Positions 1-7,000 of a stretch of DNA of 22,037 bases are shown in pieces. The DNA is taken from the NCBI RefSeq assembly GCF_937890665.1, contig NZ_CALADU010000163.1, forward strand, positions 1 through 22,037. Direction: 5' to 3'. This stretch comes from an uncultured Subdoligranulum sp. (lineage in GTDB: Bacteria > Bacillota_A > Clostridia > Oscillospirales > Ruminococcaceae). The notes under the pieces were generated by a model. The model ran no database searches. It was not told the origin of the DNA and was given only the letters and a program-made list of their open reading frames with translations. The translations under genes and the position numbers were made by a program. How positions within the stretch are numbered: the first letter of the stretch is position 1; each line of letters opens with the position of its first letter.

Positions 1-1923
1 TGCATCATAAAGCAAGTTTTCATATGCAGTAATGAACTGATACTGATTATACATTGCCTGCTTAAGGCTAGAGGTCATCGACTTTGCCGCCTTGGGATAG
101 TACGGATTTCCAAGCAGGGATACATCGTTGAAGTTTTCTCCGCTGTTTGCTGTTGTAGACATTCCGCTGCCCATCTCAATGTGCATCGCACCACTTGCTG
201 CAATTGCCGCGTTGGTCAAGCGGACAGAATTTTCGTCATACACGCCAAGAGTAACTGTCTGAAGGCGAATGTCTCCACCCTTATCATCAGCATCTTGCTG
301 GATCGTCAACGTATGCGTTCCCTTTGTCAGATACAGATTTTTAGGTGCAGTAAAAGATGCATCATAAGAATAATAATACCAGTCCGGCTCTGCGGGGATA
401 ACACCGTTTCTTGTAGCATCAAAGTATGCGGTCATGTATTTTGTACCATCAAGGTAGATGCTTTTACTTGCTTGCGTATCCGTTCCATTCGCGGCCAAGA
501 AAACGAGAGAATAGTTGCCATCTTCGGGAGCTTCAATCGTTATTTCTGCACGGTCTCCAACCTCATCGAAACCTGTAATGTAGGTGACACCGTTCTCGCT
601 GTTTATATGAACACCGGTCAGCTGCGCGTTGCTATAAGAATAAGTAGTGCCATTGATGTCATACTGGTTCATATATGCAGCCAGCACAATAGCCTTGCCG
701 CCGTCCTGCATCTTCTGCCAGTTAATAAAGTCATTTACTTTTTTATAGCTATCGCTGTTGCCCCACAGCTCACTAAACGCAAAATCAGTATTTGCCGTAG
801 AGATAATACTATTTGACGAGAAGTAGTCTTCCGAGCCACCATTAACAGCGTTCATTGTAACAATATTCTTTGCGCTGTTGTTTTCTGTGAGCTGACGCTT
901 GATTGCATTTGTAAACGGTGCAAAAGATTCGCCCAAATTCACATAATTGCCATCGTAATCATAATATTGTGCATCCCTGCCCCAGAAATCACCCATCTGA
1001 TCAATCTGAATCCCATCGAAGTCCAAAGTATTTATGGCACCTTTATATTGGTTTGCCATAAAATTTTGCCAATCCGTATTTAAGGGATTAAACGTCATGA
1101 GCAGCGGCGCGGGCTTTCCTTCCAACGGGAATAGATACTGATCAATTCCAGAAATTGTGCTGTTGTCAGAAGGATTGTAATCGATATTATGATTCGTTTG
1201 GCTGGAATACAGCCCCCACTTCGGATCTACACCATTTTCTGTGTATCCTTCACGTGCCATATAAGACATCTGGTAAGCCATTGCCTTTTGATTATAGGCG
1301 TGACCGGCATCAATGCGCTGCTGAATCGTCTGCCTTGAGAGGGTATGTCCAAACATATCGACCCACTCATCTCCCTCATCCGGAAGAATCTTTTCATGCC
1401 GATACATCCAGTCATAATATTGAACGATATTGACATGGTAGACCTGTGCGAGTTCTTTCATCATCGCATCGCTTTCAGCGGAAGTCTCACCGGGCATAAA
1501 ATCGACACTGTATCCATAGCGGGGATAAGTTGTCACATCACTGGACACATCAATTGCCGTCACGATTTGTTTTCCATCAATCGTAATTGACACTAAATAT
1601 CCCTGATGATCCGTTGTCGGCGGAGTCCAGCTGATCGGAACTGTCGTTTTTCCGCCGTTTGCGGTAAACGTCACATCATTTTCCCAAACAGTCTCATTTA
1701 GATGAGTAATTTGGATATGCGCCGTCTTCGTTCCAGTCGCGCCATCAACATCAACGTAAATCGTTGCCGCCTCCCCCGGCGCATAGGTGGCTTTATCAAC
1801 ATATGCCTTTGTGATGGTTGTTGCGTTGGCATCATCGGCAAACGCTGTTGCAGGGAATGTACCCAGTGCAACGCAAAGAGAAAGTGCAATGGAAGACATC
1901 TTTATAAAATGATGCTTTTTCAT
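1..1923 (-). CDS. Secreted GH66 dextranase / cyclodextran glucanotransferase-like enzyme with internal CBM35-like module (partial, 3' end outside window)
   Basis: The frame is open from an ATG at 1923 to base 1 (641 codons), so the gene continues past the left edge. Residues 1-29 form a signal peptide (MKKHH start, hydrophobic core, cleavage after AFA), so it is exported. A beta-sandwich region (about 35-130) precedes the GH66 barrel. Visible landmarks are VQYYDWMYRHE (about 167-177), the probable nucleophile D308 in GIQIDQMG and the probable acid/base E385 in FSELWG. Their spacing is close to that in characterised GH66 enzymes. Residues about 420-565 look like a CBM35 beta-sandwich inserted in the barrel, and the barrel resumes at NAAIAASGAMHIE and LLGNPYYP. 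Such an insertion is known from cycloisomaltooligosaccharide glucanotransferases, so CITase activity is possible; endodextranase is the alternative. The ATG overlaps the stop of the upstream GH66 gene by 4 bases (ATGA), with an AAAGGAAAC ribosome site. It is the last visible gene of the left operon. Confidence 0.88.
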   Translation of the reverse strand, partial: MKKHHFIKMSSIALSLCVALGTFPATAFADDANATTITKAYVDKATYAPGEAATIYVDVDGATGTKTAHIQITHLNETVWENDVTFTANGGKTTVPISWTPPTTDHQGYLVSITIDGKQIVTAIDVSSDVTTYPRYGYSVDFMPGETSAESDAMMKELAQVYHVNIVQYYDWMYRHEKILPDEGDEWVDMFGHTLSRQTIQQRIDAGHAYNQKAMAYQMSYMAREGYTENGVDPKWGLYSSQTNHNIDYNPSDNSTISGIDQYLFPLEGKPAPLLMTFNPLNTDWQNFMANQYKGAINTLDFDGIQIDQMGDFWGRDAQYYDYDGNYVNLGESFAPFTNAIKRQLTENNSAKNIVTMNAVNGGSEDYFSSNSIISTANTDFAFSELWGNSDSYKKVNDFINWQKMQDGGKAIVLAAYMNQYDINGTTYSYSNAQLTGVHINSENGVTYITGFDEVGDRAEITIEAPEDGNYSLVFLAANGTDTQASKSIYLDGTKYMTAYFDATRNGVIPAEPDWYYYSYDASFTAPKNLYLTKGTHTLTIQQDADDKGGDIRLQTVTLGVYDENSVRLTNAAIAASGAMHIEMGSGMSTTANSGENFNDVSLLGNPYYPKAAKSMTSSLKQAMYNQYQFITAYENLLYDA

Positions 1924-3581
1924 ATTGTTTCCTTTCTTGTGTCGATCCAAATGGTTGTCCAATAGTTCAGGCTTGGTACAGTAAAGTCAATAAATTTTCC
2001 GGTTTTTGTTGCTCTTTCTGTAAACGAAAGCTCTATTGCGTCCATGTTTTCCCCGTCGGGAGTGCTGAAGCAAATCTTTTCAATCGGGGTATCAACCTGC
2101 ACGGTAAACTTTATATCCTTTTGGATGTTTGGTTCTTCTTTACCCTCGTTCCAGTAATCCTCGCTTTGGCCGCACAGGTTGAGTAAATAGATGCACTTGC
2201 GATAATCTTTTTCACGGAGAATCATCCAGATTTTCCCTGCTTCACCGTAGGAACTCACCTTATGGCTGGTGCATTGATACTCATAGTTATCCCACCCGGT
2301 ATGGGTCATCGTCACGTCCTGCAATTCGGGATCAAAGAACAAATTTTCATACCGAATCATATAGTCGTAGTATCGTCTGATGGCTTCGGCTTCGGAATCG
2401 CTGAACTTTGTATAATCGCTGTAATACCCCTGTGTCAGAGCCGTTTGGTTTTCGCCGGTCAAAAGATGTGTGGCACCATTTGAGACAATGCTTCCCATCA
2501 GTAGCTTGGCAGCGGGGAGAGCTTTTTCACGTTTTCCTTCTCGGAACGGTTTCAGATAGGCTGCCAAAATGATACTTTTGTCATCTTTGGCATAAGTTCT
2601 TGCGTTCCGGATAAGCTGCGCGATGCTTGCATACCGGTCGTAAGGAGGCCACACCTCAATATAGACAGCATCTTGCTTTCTATCTGCGGTTCTCTGGACA
2701 GGCCATGCTCCGACATTGTTAAAAATCAAATAAGGTTCTTCCTCACCATGTACATTTTCGCGCGTTTCATCAATGAGAGTGGGAAGTTCGTTTTCCAATT
2801 TGATTTTCTTCGGGATTGCATCCAAATGAGAATATGCCGTTTTGGGAAATCCATAGGTGTCCATGTGGATGCCGGAAAATCCCATCATGCTAATTGCACT
2901 TTGGTATTCTTCAAAAAGATGTTTCCTCCAAGGCGAGCCCTCCGCAATATTCATGATATAGAACACATCAATAAATACAAACGGTTCCTGACAGGAATTG
3001 TAAAACGCCCATGTCGGATGCTTTTCAAAAAATGGTTTGCTGGCAGCGTACACAGCACCGTATGCGGTTGGGTGCATCCCCAGCGCTTTTGCCTTTGCGA
3101 TTTTTGCTTTAACTGTACTGCCGGAGATTTCCTTGCCCATCATATCATGGTAATCTTCTTGCGGAGCCACAAGAGAATCGTGGCGGTAAGACCAGTCATA
3201 GAATTGTACCAGATTGATGTGGCATTTTAACAGCCATTCCAATGCACCATTGTCTCGGTCTTTTTCCGTGAAGTCGCTTAAGAATCCATACCGTAAAAGT
3301 TTTCTAGGAGATTCTGCAACATCAAAGGCGGTCTGCAAAATTGGTTTTTCCAAATCATTCTGCTGATAAACATTTACGCCATATCCTGCAAAAGTAGCAG
3401 AGAAAGCGCCTATGGATACCGTTGTTTTGTTCTCGGTCAATACAATGTTTTGCTCCCATACCGTTTTGGAGAGGAGCAGTACCCGGATATGGACAGAGAT
3501 GGGCAGTACATCATCACAGATAAGGCAAAGGGTTACAGTTTCATTTGTACTAAACTGTGCTTTTGACGGATAAATGTCCAT
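1920..3581 (-). CDS. Cytoplasmic GH66 family glycoside hydrolase (dextranase-like)
   Basis: A 553-residue protein of the GH66 fold (alpha-1,6-glucan hydrolases and transglycosylases). There is an N-terminal beta-sandwich (1-90), then the barrel with VQFYDWSYRHDS (about 125-136), probable nucleophile D241 in GIHMDTYG and probable acid/base E309 in VYIEVWPP. The C-terminal GH66 signature LTGENQTALTQGYY (about 373-387) and RRYYDYMIRYENLFFD follow. It has no signal peptide and no CBM insertion, so it should act inside the cell on imported isomalto-oligosaccharides or cyclodextrans; most described GH66 enzymes are secreted. ATG at 3581 has a good AAGGAG site that overlaps the stop of the upstream permease (stop at 3593). 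Its own TGA overlaps the start of the secreted GH66 gene, so translation is probably coupled. Family assignment is firm; exact substrate is inference. Confidence 0.87.
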   Translation of the reverse strand: MDIYPSKAQFSTNETVTLCLICDDVLPISVHIRVLLLSKTVWEQNIVLTENKTTVSIGAFSATFAGYGVNVYQQNDLEKPILQTAFDVAESPRKLLRYGFLSDFTEKDRDNGALEWLLKCHINLVQFYDWSYRHDSLVAPQEDYHDMMGKEISGSTVKAKIAKAKALGMHPTAYGAVYAASKPFFEKHPTWAFYNSCQEPFVFIDVFYIMNIAEGSPWRKHLFEEYQSAISMMGFSGIHMDTYGFPKTAYSHLDAIPKKIKLENELPTLIDETRENVHGEEEPYLIFNNVGAWPVQRTADRKQDAVYIEVWPPYDRYASIAQLIRNARTYAKDDKSIILAAYLKPFREGKREKALPAAKLLMGSIVSNGATHLLTGENQTALTQGYYSDYTKFSDSEAEAIRRYYDYMIRYENLFFDPELQDVTMTHTGWDNYEYQCTSHKVSSYGEAGKIWMILREKDYRKCIYLLNLCGQSEDYWNEGKEEPNIQKDIKFTVQVDTPIEKICFSTPDGENMDAIELSFTERATKTGKFIDFTVPSLNYWTTIWIDTRKETI

Positions 3582-3592
3582 TCTATAACTCC

Positions 3593-4417
3593 TTACCCCT
3601 TAATCGCACCTTCCGTAAGACCCTTCATCAGGCTCTTCTGGAAAATAAGGAAAATCACAACGACCGGCACAATGGCAATGACCGCCGTAGCTGCCATCAG
3701 ATTCCATTTAGCTCCTGCGAACTGCTGGAAATAGACAGACAATGCCTGCGGTACATTATGCTTTGCACTGCTTTGCAGGAAAAAGACCGCCTGCGAGTAG
3801 TTATTCCAGATGCCAAAGCCATTCAAGATAACAACCGCAGAAATAGAGGGCATCAGCAGCGGAAAAACAATACGCCAAAATGCCATAAAAGGCGTACAGC
3901 CATCAATAACGGCTGCTTCTTCAAGCTCTCTCGGCAAAGCACGGATAAAACCGGAGAACACAAAGACCGCCTGCGGCAATGCGAGTGTCGCACAAACACA
4001 AGCCATGCCCCATAAGGTATTTACCGCTTTGATCTTGATCATCAAAGTATAAAGCGGCACCGTATTGATAATGCCGGGAATCATCATGCAGCAAAGCATA
4101 ATGTTGAACACCATACGGTTGAATTTGTTCGGGTATCTGGCAACAGCATAACCGGCCATTGCTCCAAGGAAAACAATCAGCAGCAATGCGGTCAAGGTAA
4201 TGATACCAGAGTTGATCATAGCTCGGCCAATATTGGATTTAGCCCATCCCTCTGCATAGTTTCCGAAATAGAAATCCGGGATCAGAACATTGCCATCGTA
4301 CATGTTGCTGCCGGGTTCGTTCAGAGACAAAATCAGCAGCACTACGAATGGGCAAAGACAGAGCAGACAAATCAGAATAATCGCCAAATAGCGCGGGAAA
4401 GTTGCTTTCGATTTCAT
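3593..4417 (-). CDS. Carbohydrate ABC transporter permease (MalG/AraQ type), left operon
   Basis: An inner-membrane permease of about 274 residues with six predicted membrane segments; the first is ILICLLCLCPFVVLLILSL. The EAA loop that contacts the ATPase is visible as LEEAAVIDGCTPF...FPLLMPS. It is the second permease of the left import system and resembles the MalG/CarB-type partner of binding-protein-dependent sugar transporters. Two starts are possible: ATG at 4417 (MKSKATF) or an in-frame GTG at 4429, only 6 bases after the stop of the partner permease. The ATG is preferred because GGTGG lies about 7 bases before it; both ribosome sites are weak. The substrate is probably alpha-1,6-gluco-oligosaccharide, judged from the two GH66 genes that follow. 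No ATPase gene is nearby. Confidence 0.88.
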   Translation of the reverse strand: MKSKATFPRYLAIILICLLCLCPFVVLLILSLNEPGSNMYDGNVLIPDFYFGNYAEGWAKSNIGRAMINSGIITLTALLLIVFLGAMAGYAVARYPNKFNRMVFNIMLCCMMIPGIINTVPLYTLMIKIKAVNTLWGMACVCATLALPQAVFVFSGFIRALPRELEEAAVIDGCTPFMAFWRIVFPLLMPSISAVVILNGFGIWNNYSQAVFFLQSSAKHNVPQALSVYFQQFAGAKWNLMAATAVIAIVPVVVIFLIFQKSLMKGLTEGAIKG

Positions 4418-4435
4418 TTTAGCCACCACCAGTTA

Positions 4436-5299
4436 TCAATCTTTCGTGCGTGTCAGGCGCAACGAAATCAAAACAGGAATCAGAACGATCAAGAACATAA
4501 TCATAGCAACTGCCGTAGAATAGCCTGTTTTGCTGCCGTAGCACATACGCATAATGTAAATACTTAATGTTTCCGTCTGATAACCGGGACCGCCACTCGT
4601 CAGCGACATTACAATGTCGAACACGGAGAGCGAACCGATGATGTTGGTAACCACATTGATACGAATGGAAGGAACCAGCAGCGGCAACGTAATAAAACGG
4701 AAGCTCTGCCAGCCAGTAGCACCATCAATCATTGCTGCATCGTACAAATCCTGCGAGATGTTCTGCAAGCCTGCCAAATAGATAATCATCGTCATGCCAG
4801 CATACTGCCAAACATTCACGAGAACAAGCACAACGATTTCTGAAGTATAGCTGCTCATCCAGTTGGGGAACCATTCGGGATGCCCCATCTGATTCAGCAA
4901 ATTGAAAATAACGCCGCGCCCCGGCTGGAGAAGCAGATACCAGATATAACCCATAATCAGGGGGCTGATGATAGCGGGCATATAGATGCAGGCTCTTGCA
5001 ACAGATTTTCCTTTGAACTTACTGTTCATCAGAAGAGCATACAGCAAGCCGACAATGTTAAGTAGCGGCGCACTGCCTAACGCGAACAGAACGGTCGTCT
5101 TTATATCCGAAATAGCACGGCTGTCCTTGAAAAAGTCAACAAAGTTTTTCAGACCTATAAATTCAGCTTGCCCGTAGCCATTCCAGTTTGTCAGGCTCAT
5201 GCCAATGCCTTTTGTCAACGGATAAATAAAGAAAAGGCAATACAAAGCAAAAGCGGGCACAGCCATAAATGTATGTAGACCGATTTTTCTATTTTTCAT
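4436..5299 (-). CDS. Carbohydrate ABC transporter permease (MalF/UgpA type), left operon
   Basis: A 287-residue membrane protein starting MKNRKIGL, with a first membrane segment around FMAVPAFALYCLFFIYPLT and an EAA loop YDAAMIDGATGWQ...LPLLVPS. It is the first of the two permeases and forms the translocation pore with its neighbour (start 4417). ATG at 5299 is preferred over a frame extension to 5314 because AGGTG lies 8 bases upstream. It is separated from the binding-protein gene by a strong hairpin at 5316-5363, a common arrangement that lets the binding protein be made in excess over the membrane parts. Confidence 0.9.
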   Translation of the reverse strand: MKNRKIGLHTFMAVPAFALYCLFFIYPLTKGIGMSLTNWNGYGQAEFIGLKNFVDFFKDSRAISDIKTTVLFALGSAPLLNIVGLLYALLMNSKFKGKSVARACIYMPAIISPLIMGYIWYLLLQPGRGVIFNLLNQMGHPEWFPNWMSSYTSEIVVLVLVNVWQYAGMTMIIYLAGLQNISQDLYDAAMIDGATGWQSFRFITLPLLVPSIRINVVTNIIGSLSVFDIVMSLTSGGPGYQTETLSIYIMRMCYGSKTGYSTAVAMIMFLIVLIPVLISLRLTRTKD

Positions 5300-5315
5300 G
5301 TAATACACCTGCATT

Positions 5316-5363
5316 TACAAGTAAGAGGCGCACCGTGAATTATGCGGTGCGCCTCTGCTTGTA
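5316..5363 (-). terminator. Intercistronic hairpin between binding protein and permease genes
   Basis: A perfect 12-bp inverted repeat (5324-5335 against 5345-5356) with a 9-base loop, extended by a 6-bp outer stem (5316-5321 against 5358-5363). Read on the minus strand no U-run follows, so it is more likely a partial terminator, attenuator or RNA-stabilising structure than a full intrinsic terminator. It lies between the stop of the binding-protein gene (5416) and the permease start (5299). Confidence 0.75.
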
Positions 5364-5415
5364 TGTCACCTATTGAGATTTGATACGCACGACTTAGAAG
5401 GAGAAAAGAGTCGTT

Positions 5416-6774
5416 TTAAGATGCCATACCATCCGTCCAGGCTTTCTCATAAGCCTCGGCAAACTCGGTAGGAGTATACTGGCCAGCCAACAGTTCCTGC
5501 ACCATACGGCCTGCATCGTCACCAGAGAAACCGGCGGGCTTCTCATTGGTGAAGCCGATATTGGCAGCGCTCTTCAGGGCAGCATTGACTTCCTTCACGA
5601 CGTTTTCAGGTGCCCACTCAGCATCAACATCGGTAAATGCGCTGGGAGCCTTGGCAACTTCGCTGTACTTCTTCTGATTTTCAGGGCTAAACAGGAAGTT
5701 CAGGAACTCGATGCACTCTTCTTTGTGCTCGGTCGTTGCAGAAATGCAGTAGCCGGAATCTTCAGCGCTCAGAACAACAGGCTTGGAGTTGGGCATATAA
5801 GCGGGATACGGTGCGAAACCGATCTTATCTGCCATATCGGGGTTGGCTTCGAGAACGCTGGACAGCGCCCACATACCATTGCTGAACATGGCGGCCTTGC
5901 CGTTTGCGAAGTCCTGTACGCAGTTGTCGTTCGTGGCAGTCAGCACGTCAGCGTTGATGAGACCCTTATTCTGGAGATCGACCAGATCCTCACCAAAAAC
6001 AGCCATCGGACCATCTGCTGCTGCAAACTGGAGCTTGTCCTGATCGTTGGCCAAGAAAGCCTTCTTAGCGTCAACAGCGCCCAGCGTGGACTTGATGTAA
6101 CCATGAGGCAGGAACTCAATCAGGTGGCCAAGGTGCCAAGCCTCACTACCGAAGATGAACCACGGAGTAACATCAGGTTCTTTCTCCTTGATGGTCTCCA
6201 GCATGGTTTCAAAGTCTGCCCATTCGGTCGGGAACTCGGTATAACCAGCTTCGCTCAAAATATCCTTGTTGTAGAAGAAACCGGCCATCGTCATGTTCGT
6301 GCAGATACGATAGACATTGCCAGAGCTTACATCCGTGCAAGCGGCCTTCATATCCGGGGACATACGATCCCAGAACTCGTTCAAGTCCGAGATGTCCATG
6401 TACTTGCCTTCATCGACAAAGCCCTGTTCGTAGGTGGTCATAATGTCAGGTACTTCGTTGGAGGCGAATTTGATCTTGATGACGTTGCTGGCATCTTTCT
6501 GATATTCTTGCTCAACAACGATATGATCCTGAGAAGCGTTGAACTCATCGATGATTTCGTTCATCACATCGATAGTTTCGATTTTGCCGGTAAAGAGCTT
6601 GATATTTACTTTTTCACCGGAGGTTTCGGTGCTTTCTGCCGTAGAGGTGCTTTCAGCTGGGGTAGAATCTGCACTGCTGGATGCCGTGCTGCTGGCTGCG
6701 CCGCCGCAACCGGCCAACGTGCCGCCGAGCATTGCCACTGCCATCGTCATTGCAGCGAACTTACGAAGTTTCAT
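5416..6774 (-). CDS. Sugar-binding lipoprotein of ABC transporter (family 1 extracellular solute-binding protein), left operon
   Basis: A 452-residue lipoprotein. MKLRKFAAMTMAVAMLGG is followed by the lipobox LAGC, with C23 as the lipidated cysteine, then a Ser/Thr/Glu-rich linker (about 26-52). The mature part begins VNIKLFTGKIETIDVMNEII and shows typical solute-binding-protein features such as FFYNKDILSEAGY, NGKAAMFSNGMWALS and EFLNFLFSPENQKKYSE. It captures oligosaccharide outside the membrane and delivers it to the two permeases downstream. GH66 partners suggest isomalto-oligosaccharides or cyclodextrans, which is inference. First gene of the left operon, with a weak promoter at about 6866-6871 facing the divergent sensor kinase gene. 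Ribosome site AAGGAAGGAAG precedes the ATG. Confidence 0.92.
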   Translation of the reverse strand: MKLRKFAAMTMAVAMLGGTLAGCGGAASSTASSSADSTPAESTSTAESTETSGEKVNIKLFTGKIETIDVMNEIIDEFNASQDHIVVEQEYQKDASNVIKIKFASNEVPDIMTTYEQGFVDEGKYMDISDLNEFWDRMSPDMKAACTDVSSGNVYRICTNMTMAGFFYNKDILSEAGYTEFPTEWADFETMLETIKEKEPDVTPWFIFGSEAWHLGHLIEFLPHGYIKSTLGAVDAKKAFLANDQDKLQFAAADGPMAVFGEDLVDLQNKGLINADVLTATNDNCVQDFANGKAAMFSNGMWALSSVLEANPDMADKIGFAPYPAYMPNSKPVVLSAEDSGYCISATTEHKEECIEFLNFLFSPENQKKYSEVAKAPSAFTDVDAEWAPENVVKEVNAALKSAANIGFTNEKPAGFSGDDAGRMVQELLAGQYTPTEFAEAYEKAWTDGMAS

Positions 6775-6783
6775 AGTATTCTT

Positions 6784-6861
6784 CCTTCCTTATGTGATTT
6801 GAATTTCAAATTGATCGGTTTGAAATTCGGAAAATCATTTGGAAGCGCGCCTTCCTTATGT
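6784..6861 (-). promoter_or_regulatory. Structured leader of the left operon: inverted repeat and repeated ribosome-site-like motif
   Basis: Within the expected 5' leader of the binding-protein gene lies a perfect 10-bp inverted repeat (6801-6810 and 6819-6828, 8-base spacer). Minus-strand ACATAAGGAAGG occurs twice, at 6784-6795 (the real ribosome site) and 6850-6861 (close to the expected transcript start). The second copy overlaps a small ggaag/cttcc hairpin (6841-6855). The function is not known; an operator or an RNA control element are both possible. Confidence 0.5.
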
Positions 6862-6865
6862 CTCT

Positions 6866-6871
6866 ATTGTA
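6866..6871 (-). promoter_or_regulatory. Probable -10 box of the left (GH66) operon promoter
   Basis: Minus-strand TACAAT lies about 92 bases before the ATG of the binding-protein gene. The sequence 17 bases further upstream is AT-rich and a poor -35 match, as expected for a promoter that needs an activator such as the divergent response regulator. Assigned by eye only. Confidence 0.45.
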
Positions 6872-6926
6872 CCACAGTCGTAATTGTAATAAATACCCAA
6901 AATTTTAGATAAAGGTTTCTCTTTTT

Positions 6927-6976
6927 TGGGAATTTGGCTTTTCCCATTGCACATTATGTCCTCATGAGTTTATAAT
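6927..6976 (+). promoter_or_regulatory. Promoter of the two-component system with upstream inverted repeat
   Basis: A good -10 TATAAT at 6971-6976 has TTGCAC at 6947-6952 as a partial -35 (18-base spacer). The transcript would start near 6983, just before the ribosome site at 6985-6991. Directly upstream is an inverted repeat tgggaa (6927-6932) / ttccca (6941-6946), a candidate regulator site shared by the two divergent promoters. Confidence 0.45.
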
Positions 6977-7000
6977 TATTATGGAAGGAGGGTGCCGAAA

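Noticed and set aside
181..816. Plus-strand reading frame opposite the secreted GH66 gene
   Set aside because: The minus strand is open across the whole segment and encodes GH66 and CBM35-like motifs.
5725..6912. Long plus-strand reading frame (395 codons) opposite the left binding protein
   Set aside because: Antisense to a clear lipoprotein gene, with Cys/His-rich composition, no family motif and no ribosome site; it is a shadow of the codon bias on the other strand.
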